From the NCBI GenBank assembly GCA_019914945.1, contig JAAWWQ010000017.1:36001-100000 (forward strand): DNA of 64,000 nucleotides. Reading direction: 5' to 3'. Below are positions 11,723 through 25,400 of this stretch, one piece after another. The translations under genes and the position numbers were made by a program. The stretch is from Typha latifolia. Lineage: Eukaryota > Streptophyta > Magnoliopsida > Poales > Typhaceae. The notes below the pieces were generated by a model, which was not told the origin of the DNA, ran no database searches, and saw only the letters and a program-made list of their open reading frames with translations. Positions within the stretch are counted from its first letter, which is position 1, and each line of letters starts with the position of its first letter.

Positions 11723-13512
11723 TCAACGGCATGCACGAATGTTCCAATCCTCAACAGGGGTGGTGGAGAGGATCGAGGCCAGCTGGTGCATTTCGAGCCC
11801 GAGGTCATCGTCTGTCATGGCCGACGATTGCCCATTGGACATGTCTCCGCTGTCGCTGTTGTACCAGTCAGGGACCACTGCAGAGGTGGGCACAGGCTCT
11901 GGCATCGCGGGCTCAGGGATCATGTCAAAAAGCGTGCCCCCATCCTCGCGCACGGGGTTGATTTCATTTCTTGCTTCAATCTTCATCTTAATTCCTGCGA
12001 GAATGGCCAAGGGGTCAGAAAGCCACAGAGCCATATCTGCGGCATTGGCAAAGTTCTAAGAGGAGGTACTTGTAAGTGAATGGAAGGGAGATTGGATTGC
12101 AAAGCTTTGAGGCCATTTAATGAGTGATGGAATTGTGTATAGGTGACCTTTAAAAGAGAAATACTGAGAAGGAAAGCTGAAGAATATAGAGAGATTAGAG
12201 AAGTAGTGAGAGATGTAAAAGAAGGAAAGCTAACGTAAAGAAAAACCAGAACAGTCAGTGTCCTCCAATTCCCTCTGTTTGTCCTGACCTTAAACAATTA
12301 AGAAAGCCTGCAGTGGTCGTGGCTATGGAATAGTTGGTGACAGACAGTTAAACTAAAAAGGAATAATATTACTAGCTTGAAACATCTTACAGAAGAACAG
12401 GAAATCGATTATTTATTGAACTCCAGTTGCTAGTGATCTATTCTTACCAAATTGAGCAAATGCACACATAAAATTCGAAACAGAGAGAAGGGTGTGATGG
12501 AACTCACCATTGTAGCTTTCTAAGCCGCCCAACTTACTCTCAAGTCCAGGAACAGATCCCTGAGAAAGAAGAGCAAATTCGCTTTTACTGCCTCCTTCCT
12601 CACTGAGCTGACTCAATTTCCCATCTTGCACATCCTGCAGCATGGCATCCAACAGCCCAGTGCTGTTTGCTACGAGCAGCCCACCGGCATCATTTCCACT
12701 GCCACCGGAGCCGATCGGCGCCGGGGAAAATTGGGTTGAAGGGAGCTCCGGCTTAACGGAGAGCGGCAACATGGGCGGCGGGTTGATGTCGTAATTTCCC
12801 AGATTGTACGGCATCCTCGTCGGCGTAGTCGGCGAAGCTGGTGAGGAGTGGAACTGGAAAGAGAGCTGCTTCACCCACGGGAGCGACATCGGCGACGCCG
12901 GGGCCGAGAAGGTGAAGGGGTTGAATTGGGTGCTGGGATCCGAGGCCAGGGGAGGTGTGTTTGGCGAAGGTGGCCCAGAAGAAACAAAGCGACGCTTGTG
13001 GCTAAGCTGCAATTGGACGTCGGAAGGGTAAATTGGCAGCCCTGCACGCTGCCTTCGCTTGAGCCGGGTGTTCCAGTAGTTCTTGATCTCGTTGTCCGTC
13101 CTCCCTGGAAGCTACAAAAGAAGCAACCAAATCAAAAATCGAGGACATGGGTATCAGCAAATCGAGGTCGGAGAAGCGATCGGAAGCGGAAAGGCGAGTA
13201 CTTGGGCGGCCATTCGAGCCCATTTGTTGCCGAGCTGGGCGTGGAGGCGGGCGATGAGGAGCTCTTCCTCGGGGGAAAAGGAGCCCTTCTTGAGGTTGGG
13301 CCGGAGGTGGTTCGCCCAGCGAAGGCGACAGCTCTTGCCGCAGCGTGAGAGGCCCGTGTTCCGCTGCACCGAGTTCCAGTTACCTTCCCCGTGGCGCTTA
13401 ACGTACTCTATCAGGATCGCGTCCTCGGCCGCCGTCCACGGCCCCTTCTTCAGCCCCGCTCCCTTCTCCCCCGTCTCCGACGCTGACGTCTCCTCTCCTC
13501 CTTCTCTCTTCA

Positions 13513-13513
<1 letters not shown>
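11723..13513 (-). CDS. GAMYB: GAMYB-like R2R3-MYB transcription factor, 3 coding exons
   Basis: Exons in coding order: 13202-13513, 12508-13111, 11723-12036, giving 409 residues. R2 (about 22-73, GPWTAAEDAILIEYVKRHG) and R3 (about 74-124, ending PGRTDNEIKNYWNTRLKRR) are complete. They are followed by the GAMYB signature QRAGLPIYP and by ELPSTQFSP, which lies over a miR159 site. The intron inside R3 (after MAAQ) is where this family has it. Family role: gibberellin-dependent activation in aleurone and anther (MYB33/65/101 clade). The start ATG is the first one after the long GA tract and puts a Glu-rich leader before R2. The protein is shorter than cereal GAMYB (about 550). The last exon (DMALWLSDPLAILAGIKM onward) was joined on phase only, so a missed exon between 12037 and 12507 is possible. 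Confidence 0.88.
12730..12750 (-). promoter_or_regulatory. miR159 target site in GAMYB mRNA
   Basis: On the mRNA strand the sequence GGAGCTCCCTTCAACCCAAT is the classic GAMYB miR159 site and encodes ELPSTQF. The plus strand differs from the miR159 sequence only at one internal base and at the ends. Family knowledge: miR159 cleaves or represses GAMYB mRNAs at this place. Confidence 0.9.

Positions 13514-13516
<3 letters not shown>

Positions 13517-13564
<48 letters not shown>
13517..13564. repeat. (CT)24 tract in the GAMYB 5' leader
   Basis: Uninterrupted CT dinucleotides ending 3 bp before the GAMYB start codon. On the mRNA strand this is a 48-nt GA run. Confidence 0.9.
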
Positions 13565-13568
<4 letters not shown>

Positions 13569-13794
13569 ATATAGTATGGAAGAGAGAGAAAGACCTTTCT
13601 CTCACTTGTCTTAAGATATATATCCACAATGTGTCTCTCTCTTCTCTCTCTTCTCTGATAAGAATCCGATTCTTCCAAAGAGGAGAGCAGCAGCTGCAGC
13701 AGTACGATAAAAAAGTGGGTCGAAGGAAATGATTAGCAGAAGACTACTCGGCACAGAGATAGAGATAGAGAGAGAAAGCGATGGAGAAGAGATT

Positions 13795-13795
<1 letters not shown>

Positions 13796-13831
<36 letters not shown>

Positions 13832-13850
13832 AGCGGAAGTGGTGAAGAAG

Positions 13851-13888
<38 letters not shown>
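13796..13888. repeat. Two (GA)n tracts separated by 23 bp
   Basis: GA runs at about 13796-13829 and 13853-13888, upstream of GAMYB. Seen directly. Confidence 0.85.
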
Positions 13889-13889
<1 letters not shown>

Positions 13890-14279
13890 ATAATGGTGGG
13901 CCCGTCGGCAGTGTAAAAATAAGTTGGGACCCACAACTCCTTTTTACCGTACGGTTGATATTTTCACTCCCACCTCATACGTTTCCGTGTCCGAAGGCCG
14001 AAGCCTCCGCCCAGTGAGGCGTGATCGGAGTTCGAGAAAATCCGGCCGTTTGGATATCATGGATTTTTCAGCCTATAATAAATATCGGGGAAAAAGAAAA
14101 GGAAAATATTTTTTTGTGAAATTTTTCGGAGTCAGTAATTACGGATGGCGGGGCGGCCACGTCGGTCCGCGTACCGCTCGGTGCCCCATACGTGGTGCTT
14201 GCCTTTCGCCTTCTTACCGTAACGCGTTTCTTTTCCTCCTCTTCTGTTTGCTTTCTCTTCTCTTCTCCTCTTCTCTTCT

Positions 14280-14320
<41 letters not shown>

Positions 14321-15503
14321 GCCTTACTCACACACCCTTCGTACTTTTCACTGCTCTCTCTCTCTCTCTCTTTTCCGCTCTTCCTTTTTCCACTTTTAGC
14401 AGTATGGTTTATTCTTAGCTAATCGACAATTAGGATAAGATCCTCAAGAGCTTTCGCTTTCGCCTTCTTTGTTGGGCCGATATAAATTATCTGGATAAAC
14501 CCATTGGGCTACGGCTTCCTAAGTTCAAAGCATTGCGTTAGCATGCATGGTAATATCCAAGTGAGGTGAAACCAACATACAATTGCATTGATGTTGATGA
14601 TCATTAAAAGAGAAAAGCTAAAATATTAGCGCGTCGTCATGCATATGATTGATAAAAGCACAAGGATCACGACAACGAAGCATTTTGATGGAAAAGAGGT
14701 TCAACGAAGGGCAATGAAAAATTAATGCATGCTCCATTAGAGGATTTAAGGGAGACGCGACAACGATTACTTTTTAGAGACTATGATTTGTGTTTTATTC
14801 TACTTGGCTTTAACTTTAACCCATGATTGTGACTAGAATAAGTGAACTCTTTTACAAGAGCAATATATTATAACATGAACGAGGAAGCTAGTAAGTTATT
14901 ACTAGTAACGCGTTTTAATTAATAACTTATGATTGCTGATGGAGTTTCTTATTATCATAAATGTTATGAGAGTGCAGCTACTCAGCTAATGAATGTTAAT
15001 AGTATATATTACGAGAGAGCAGCGAGTATGTAGCCATATTATTTTTATTTTCACCATGAGATCGAGAGAAGAAAATGAGAATACAAAGAATAATAATGGA
15101 ATACATCGAACGGTCCTTTTGAGCGGCCCAAGTCTTGGATAAACACTTATTATTTCCAGGCCCAGCCCACCAAGCTTTAGTTAAACATTGTTAGGTACAT
15201 TTGCATATAAAACCCTATAGTTTGGAATTATTAGATCTCTTTAATAGTCGTTCGTTTAGTAGACAACAATGAGAGGAAAAAGAAAAACAGGGTTAAATAC
15301 AAATTTATTAAGAAACTAATAAAATCCGAAAGTAGCAGAGAAGAAAGAAAAAAAAAAAAAAAAAAAAAACTGAAAGGCACAGAAAAGTCAGTTGCCATCC
15401 ACACATATATTTAAAAAAAAAAAAAAACTCTCAAAAAGCCAGTGGATTATCCAAAACTCCTCCCTCCCACTCCTTCCCTCCACTTCTCTCTCCCACCTCC
15501 ACC

Positions 15504-16799
15504 ATGATCCACCTCTCCCCTTCCCCACCTTCCTCTATCCTCCCTTCTCTCTCCTATCCGTACACCCTCAAATCCTCCTCCGGTTCCCCCCTCTTCGTCC
15601 CCGCCTCCTCCTCACCTTCTCCCCTCTTCTTCCCCGCCTCCTCCTCCCGCCGCCGCCGCCACATCCGCCTCCGCCTCGCTCCCCGAGCCGCCGCCGGAGG
15701 ATTCAGCATCGAGTCCTTCCAATCCGTCGTCCAGGCTTCCTCCGTCCTTGCCGCCATCATCATCGTCCACGAGGCCGGCCATTTCCTCGCCGCTACCCTC
15801 CAGGGCATCCACGTCAGCAAGTTTGCCATCGGCTTCGGCCCCGTCCTCGCCCGCTTTGTCTCTCCTTCCTCCGGCGTCGAGTTCTCCCTCCGCGCCTTCC
15901 CGCTCGGCGGCTTCGTCGCCTTTCCCGACGACGACCCCGACTCCAACATCCCACCGGACGACGCTAATCTCCTCAAGAACCGCCCCATCCCCGACCGCCT
16001 CCTCGTCGTCTCCGCCGGCGTCGCCGCCAACGTCGTCTTCGCCTACCTCATCGTCTTCTCCCAGGTCCTCTCTGTCGGCCTTCCCGTTCAGGAACCCCTC
16101 GGAGGGGTCCTCGTCCCCGACGTTCGCCCCGGATCCGCCGCCTCCCGCGCCGGGATCGCCGCTGGCGACGTCATCCTCGCCGTCGACGGCGCACCCTCTC
16201 CTTCCGTCTCCTCTCTCGTCGAGGTCATCAAGATCAGCCCCAAAAGGCCAGTCGCCATCAAGGTCGCGAGAAAGGCGTCGTCTTTGGACCTCACCGTCGT
16301 TCCTGACGAGAGCTCCGATGGGACTGGCCGCATAGGTGTTCAATTGTCCCCTAATTTCCGTGTCGGGAAAGTCCGAGCCAAAAACCTCGCGGAGGCCACC
16401 ATCTTTGCCGGAAGGGAATTCTGGGGATTGACAACAACTGTAGTAGAGGGGCTGAAACAAACGTTCTTGAATTTTTCACAGACTGCAGAGAAGGTTTCCG
16501 GCCCTGTGGCAATCATTGCGGTCGGGGCGGAAGTCGCTAGGTCTAGCTCCGATGGGCTATTCCAATTCGCGGCAGTGATCAATTTGAACCTTGCGGTGAT
16601 CAACCTACTTCCGTTGCCGGCCCTCGACGGTGGGTCGTTGGCTCTTCTGTTATTAGAGGCAGCGAGAGGAGGGAGGAAGATACCGCGGGAGGTGGAGCAG
16701 CGGATAATGTCGTCGGGGATCTTGGTGGTGCTCATGCTTGGGTTGTTCCTCATTGTTCGCGATACTCTCAACCTTGATTTCATAAAGGAGATGTTGTGA
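15504..16799 (+). CDS. ARASP: S2P/RseP-like zinc metalloprotease, plastid type (ARASP), single exon
   Basis: 431 residues without introns. The Ser/Pro/Arg-rich first 65 residues look like a plastid transit peptide. The site-2-protease motif HEAGH is at about 89-93, a PDZ domain follows (about 180-270, GVLVPDVRPGSAASRAGI), and the second metal ligand motif LDGG is at 374-377 inside PLPALDGG. Four hydrophobic segments surround the active site. The order matches Arabidopsis ARASP/VIR3 proteins in the chloroplast inner envelope or thylakoid, needed for plastid development. The first ATG (CACCATGATC) is the chosen start. Codon third positions are strongly GC in the 5' half, which creates long antisense open frames that are not genes. 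Confidence 0.95.
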   Translation: MIHLSPSPPSSILPSLSYPYTLKSSSGSPLFVPASSSPSPLFFPASSSRRRRHIRLRLAPRAAAGGFSIESFQSVVQASSVLAAIIIVHEAGHFLAATLQGIHVSKFAIGFGPVLARFVSPSSGVEFSLRAFPLGGFVAFPDDDPDSNIPPDDANLLKNRPIPDRLLVVSAGVAANVVFAYLIVFSQVLSVGLPVQEPLGGVLVPDVRPGSAASRAGIAAGDVILAVDGAPSPSVSSLVEVIKISPKRPVAIKVARKASSLDLTVVPDESSDGTGRIGVQLSPNFRVGKVRAKNLAEATIFAGREFWGLTTTVVEGLKQTFLNFSQTAEKVSGPVAIIAVGAEVARSSSDGLFQFAAVINLNLAVINLLPLPALDGGSLALLLLEAARGGRKIPREVEQRIMSSGILVVLMLGLFLIVRDTLNLDFIKEML

Positions 16800-18071
16800 T
16801 GGAAGCTCTCTGAATCTGATAGCAATGGTAAAAGCACCATTCTTCCTATTCCATTTCCTAGTACATTTTTGAATTGGCATGTAAGCCAATCATGTAGATT
16901 AGTCGAAAGCTTTTGTTTGTGCTTGTTAAAGTTTATTATGATGCTGGAAATAGGTTCTGATTATACCCTGCAAAAGAGATGTGAAATTTGTTACCGATTG
17001 CTGTTGAATCTAATGGTAGTACTACATTCTGAATCTCCTCTTGTTGACGAAAACTCGAACAGCGATAACATTCTTGAAACCAAATTTACTGGCATATGCG
17101 TGCATATATTTCTTATGAATATACTCATGGCTGTTTAATTAGGTTAAAAAGAGGATGCGCTCGCTCGCTCCTCTTCCATTACAATATTGTTGCATGCTGG
17201 CATTGATGTTTCTGCATCACGTTGAAAATTTCTTTGCATTTTTATCTTGGGCACAACATCATTTCACTAGACTAGTGGTCTTTTGTTATTGTGGAATTAG
17301 TTCGACTAACAAGTGGAATGGTTTCTTCTGCTACCTGGCAAACTATCTTTGCAGAAACAAAATTGCCATTTAGATCTAAGTCGTTCTACTATTAGCAAAT
17401 AATGACCTCGAAAATTTATAAGCTGGTTCTGCTTCTCATGATCCATTGCTAATTGATGTACCAAGGCTGGAGTTTGGACTTGTACTTATGATACTCAGTT
17501 TACAAAAGGAAGGCCATTCCTCTAGCAAAGTACAATACACGTCTTAAAAATGTGACTATCTGTTGATATCTCCAATTTCCAACTTCCTATTAGATACTCT
17601 TAATTTCTGATTAATTACTGTTCTAGGGAATTTAAAACAACATTGACACCCCTACTCACTCTGTACCATCTAGGCTTGAGTACTGTATAAATACTAGACT
17701 AAGGATTTTTATCTTTTTAAGCACTGCATTGGAGACTAGTTTTCTGTGCCACATTACTTTTGCCATTGGAATGTAGTTCTTGCACCTATGCCACTGTAAT
17801 ATTGAAATACCTGCTGCTCTACGCTTATAAATGACGTTCATCAATAAGCAAATGAAGGACGTCAGTTTTATTCACTGCTTCGGTTGTTTTGAACTTAATT
17901 TAAACACGGAGTGCTGCAAACTTGACATCATTCTTTCATGAGATTTTGGCCCACATATATTTTCTATTTTCAATGTTATGTTTATATAAATATCCTGCTA
18001 TGTTCTCCACATCTGTGCGTCATGTCGTCACTATGAGAAGACAGGGGATCAAATTGGATGCTCATGAATAA
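16800..18071. other. Convergent 3' region between ARASP and the GDSL gene
   Basis: AT-rich. It should hold both 3' UTRs. No repeat or structured RNA recognised. Confidence 0.5.
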
Positions 18072-20923
<2,852 letters not shown>

Positions 20924-21024
20924 TGCTACAAAGAATGAGACTGTTCTATCCTCTAGCTCACAAAAGCTAATAATCTATTGTAGTGGAATATGCATTAGAC
21001 TACTCCTGGCTTTATAGAGCTATG

Positions 21025-21063
<39 letters not shown>

Positions 21064-22464
21064 GGGGAGAAGAAAGAGTGCGTACGCATTATAGTATCTC
21101 AGTAGAGGGGTTGAGACGGTAATGGACGCGGATTTAGTGGGGTCGATGCCTTATTCCCTTCATATCTTTTCACACTTCATTGCAATAGATAGGAGGAAAC
21201 AGTGGTTAGTGGGCAGGAGATGAAGAATCTAAGCACCATCTTTAACGATAAAGACGTGCATGCATAACCCTTCCGGTAGACAGCTGTGTGTTTCTTTTGA
21301 TTAGAGAATAAAATCCTTCATGAACCATTTCCTATCCTAGTTTGTTAATGGTAAAATAAGAGTTAGAAACCTCTAAGCATGTGACATGTGCCCAAAATCT
21401 AGTGTGAGAAATTTAAGTAATAAATGTGTTAGTGGTCCATATCCATTGCAATAATAATCGTAGTCCAATTGTTACGAGGTTGCACCCCCGGCTAAATTAA
21501 TGATATTTTGGACCTAATCAGGCAAAAGAGATTTGATCATGTTTTTGTCATAAAAGGTTGTTATTGCCGAAGAGATTTGAACTCCAGGTCTCTCAACAAA
21601 TAATCGGGTTACATCATAACAATGTAGAAAGCTCACATCGACGGAAAATTTGCTGCCAGTATCTGAGAATGTTTTGGAGAGAACGAAGAGGGCACTACGT
21701 GGAAGGTGATCTAGAGAGAGTATGAAAAGAGCTGGAAGGTCGTGTTGGGAAATTACGGTCTGTTCATTATGTAGGGTAAGTTAGGAGAAGTATGCCTTTC
21801 ATAGAGTTGTTAGGTTCAGCATAAAAAATGGGTAGTTTGAAGGTCTTTTCAAGTGCAGACAAGGCTCTTCTTGGATGCATTAGTAGAAGGCTTGCTAATT
21901 TTAGTCGAGCTATCACTTTCCAGTTTCCACGCTGCCCATCTCCTATTTAGTCTCTTAATCGATATTGAAGACCACAAGTGTAGACCATGCGGAGGTGATA
22001 TTTAGAGAGCAAATATCACGAAAGTTTAGCAATAGCTGGCATGTACACGTACATGCATATATGATCAGGTTGATGGGTATGGAACTCTAAAATTCCTCAA
22101 GGAATTTACCAATATAAATAAATGAATAGATTCTTTTCTAAATAAATAGACTCTGACTGAGGTTCTGACATTTAGCCATAAGCGGTTGAAATTCAACGAT
22201 CAATTACTTTGTCATCAGTCAATCTGAATAATGTACATATACGTTGTAATCTCTATGTACATATACCTTCTCCACTATCTGACAAACTTCCAAAATTGAA
22301 GGCTTATCTTCAACAACATATGCACAGATCAAAGCGTAGAAATCTTAACCAGGAGGACAAAAACTACCATAGTTATTTCCGGCCAATAGTCAGATAGCAA
22401 TAAACTATTCCTCTGCAATTTCTACAGTTTTCTTACTTGTTCCTGCGCACACCAATTAAAATGC
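20924..22464. other. Region between the GDSL gene and RAD16
   Basis: 5' flank of the GDSL gene, with a (GA)n tract at about 21026-21061 near its presumed start, then the RAD16 3' flank. A stretch at about 21470-21610 read on the minus strand resembles a worn tRNA-like SINE but is too diverged to call. Confidence 0.5.
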
Positions 22465-25400
22465 TCAGTTCTGGAACAAGAACCGCAGATCTCCTTCAGT
22501 CAATCTTGCCATAGCTTCTGCAGAGTCACCAACAGTCCTGCAGGAAAAACATAGCAGTGCCCAATCAGCTTGAGCATCAACAGGATCTCTGCAAGTCAAC
22601 AACAAATTTGCCTTACCCTTCGAATAAAAGCTGTTTCTTCTCCTGCAGCTTCAGTATCCGTTCCTCGATTGTGTCCTCAATCACAAATCTCACACTTCTG
22701 AAAATCATGTCAAGAGGATTATGGAAGCCAATTTGAAATATAAGTACCTGAGGCAAGTGTACTGTCATTAGTCACTACAACAAATGTCATGAAAGTTTTG
22801 CAGAGCACCTGATCGGCTTATACTGTCCAATCCGGTGAATCCGATCTTGAGCTTGCTTTTCAACAGCTGGGTTCCACCATGGGTCCATCAAGAAAACCTA
22901 CATATATACATAAAAGACACCAAATTATCAGTACCAACCTAACAGGGAACACATCTCTGTTCCTCATCCTTCTAAATCAAATGGGACTATTTCAGTTAAA
23001 AGGAAAGATAAGATAATTAGAGAAAACTCCATTTTTCTTGATAAACATAGAGCAACATAAGGAAGAAGATAATTCACATGTGATGCTATTGTAAGATTGA
23101 GTGCGACCCCTCCAGCTTTCAAGCTCATTAGGAAAACCTTGCAATCCACATCATCAGTGAAGGTCCTTATTGCCTTCTCTCTTTCAGGAAGACTCATGCT
23201 TCCGACTAACTGGACACACTTAATGCCAGACTGCAAAGTCACAACGTGTTAATTCAAGTAAGTATAAAAATTGCACAAGGATGCTCATTTGTTAGCTTAC
23301 CTTCTGGAGTGAGAAATTAATCAGATCCAAAAATAATGTGAACTGGCTGAATACAATTCCTTTGGCTGAACCATCATTTTCAACCATGTTTCTTATCTCC
23401 TCCCTCTACAATCAAGAAGCAAAGCATTAGCGACCAAAGAATTACACCAGTAACTATCTAGCAAAATTTAAGGATTTCTATTTCTCTTCAATAAAGACTT
23501 AAAAGACAGCAAACATCATCATCAAGGACTCTAATACTGTTTTTTCAGGGTTTCTCGACCTTGATCCTCAGGAATACCCTGCATAGGTATTTTAATAACC
23601 CAGGATTGGACCTTCATTTTGATCAGAGTGCTTGCTTGGAGGAAGACATAAGCTCCAGTTTAGTGAGTTAGCACCACTGTATGTTGACTATGTATACAGC
23701 AAATGCCAATAGATGCAGGCTAGCAAATTTCTATTAGTATAAAAATAGCAATCAAAACTAAAATGAAACTCATAAATGGAGAAATCAAGTAAAATATATT
23801 ATTTTCTAACTTTACCACATCCATGACATACCAATTACAATAAAAGGAGTGAAAAACACGAAATCAATGACAACAACAAAGGAGAAAAGAAGATTGGAGT
23901 ATTAGACATGAAAATGTCTTACCAAGGCATCAATCTTTGTGCTTGTCTTAAAGTCCAAAATATTCAGTTTGTCTAGTATTCCTGATCGCTTAAAACCTTT
24001 TCTTGCTGCTCCAGACACCAACTCTCCCAAGTTCTTGGTTGTTAAGTCAACTGTAAGCGGTTTTGAACATGTCGGGCATGATATGCACCCTAAACTTGCG
24101 GAATAATCTATCAAGCAACCCTTACAGAAAACATGCTTGCAAGAGGTAACCTGAATAACAAAGATTAGGCAAGACTAAAGAACTCGTAGTAGTTCATATC
24201 TTTAGTTGAACATCACCAAAGTGGTCAGAACTTCAATATAAGAAAACAAAGAAAAAACCCACCACCATATCATCTGCCGGATTGTGACAAATACCACAAG
24301 AGTCTTTCTTACTATCATCTCTGTTTCCATACATCACGAGGTATGGATGGTCAACTGCCTGGCAACATAAGATAGAACAGATCTAAACAATGTAAGATGA
24401 GGTACTAGTCTGGATGGAAGTATAGAACATGTACTTCCAAAATAAAATTCCTGAAATACAAGTATCTGAATGAAGGTTTCCCTGTCAAAGGAAGCAACTT
24501 TTCTCAAGACAGGTAGACTTTAGGCGAAACTATCAGTGGCCAGGAATCAAGCACCAACTCTTGGAGCAACAATGCCAATTGTAATGACATATGGTGATCC
24601 CAAGTCTAAGTAAGATAAAATAAAAAAGAGGCAAAACATCAATAAAGTTTATTAAGATTTCTAATCAATCTTCTTGACAGTGGGCAAAAGGGCATGCTGC
24701 TTCACCATTGGTATGGTGGCATACTCCTAATATTGATCCCCTTTCATGTCATGGCACATATTGAGACACACCATATGACATGATTGGCACATGATACTTG
24801 TGCTAATTGGCACAGAGAATGATCTTACAAAATATCATTGTTCCTTCAAAACTGTTGTGAAAAGATCAGCAATGACAACTACCTCTTTGTGAAGTAGTCA
24901 AAAGCAGAAAATGATCTATGAAATCTGAATAAATATCTTTACACACAATACCTGCCGCAATCTAGTAAGAAGTTCAAAAATATGAGCATAGTTATTCATC
25001 AAAGTTCCAGCAGACAAATATCTGGAAAAAGAAATAGTGGTCGTCAGATATGAACATATCCCAGAGAAATGAAAGAAAAGGAAATATTGGACAGAAAAGC
25101 TTAATCAATAATTATCCTTTAGTCAAAGTTGTTGACTCATAAAAGCTGAATATGAAACAAAACCATAGCATCATTTATTTCAGATTTAATTGATTCAACT
25201 TATAATCCAAGATTTTACATACAAGGAAGCTCATAGAGATGTAAAGATTCCATGAGTTTATAAGAACATGCAAGCAGTTATACAAACCATAACAAATCTA
25301 GTTAAGACATCAATCTCTTAAGGTTTCGACTTGGAAGATACGATTCCAGGCATTTCATGTTCTTAGCAAGAAATTGGTTGTAAAAACAATGCATATAAGT

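Larger units (their letters stand above)
13514..15503. other. Divergent region between GAMYB and ARASP
   Basis: Holds the GAMYB leader and promoter and the ARASP promoter. There are four long CT/GA tracts (13517-13564, about 13796-13829, about 13853-13888, about 14283-14318), TGGGCC/TGGGCT motifs near 14475 and 14505, and a poly(A) run near 15347-15370. No gene seen. Confidence 0.55.

Noticed and set aside
15612..16460. 282-codon minus-strand open frame across the ARASP gene
   Set aside because: It mirrors a real, conserved protease on the plus strand. Strong GC bias at third codon positions removes stops on the other strand; its composition (Gly/Asp/Glu runs) has no domain.
21470..21610. 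tRNA-like SINE on the minus strand (GAGTTCAAATC near 21565)
   Set aside because: Only a B-box-like motif and some flanking likeness; no A box, tail or target duplication could be seen.
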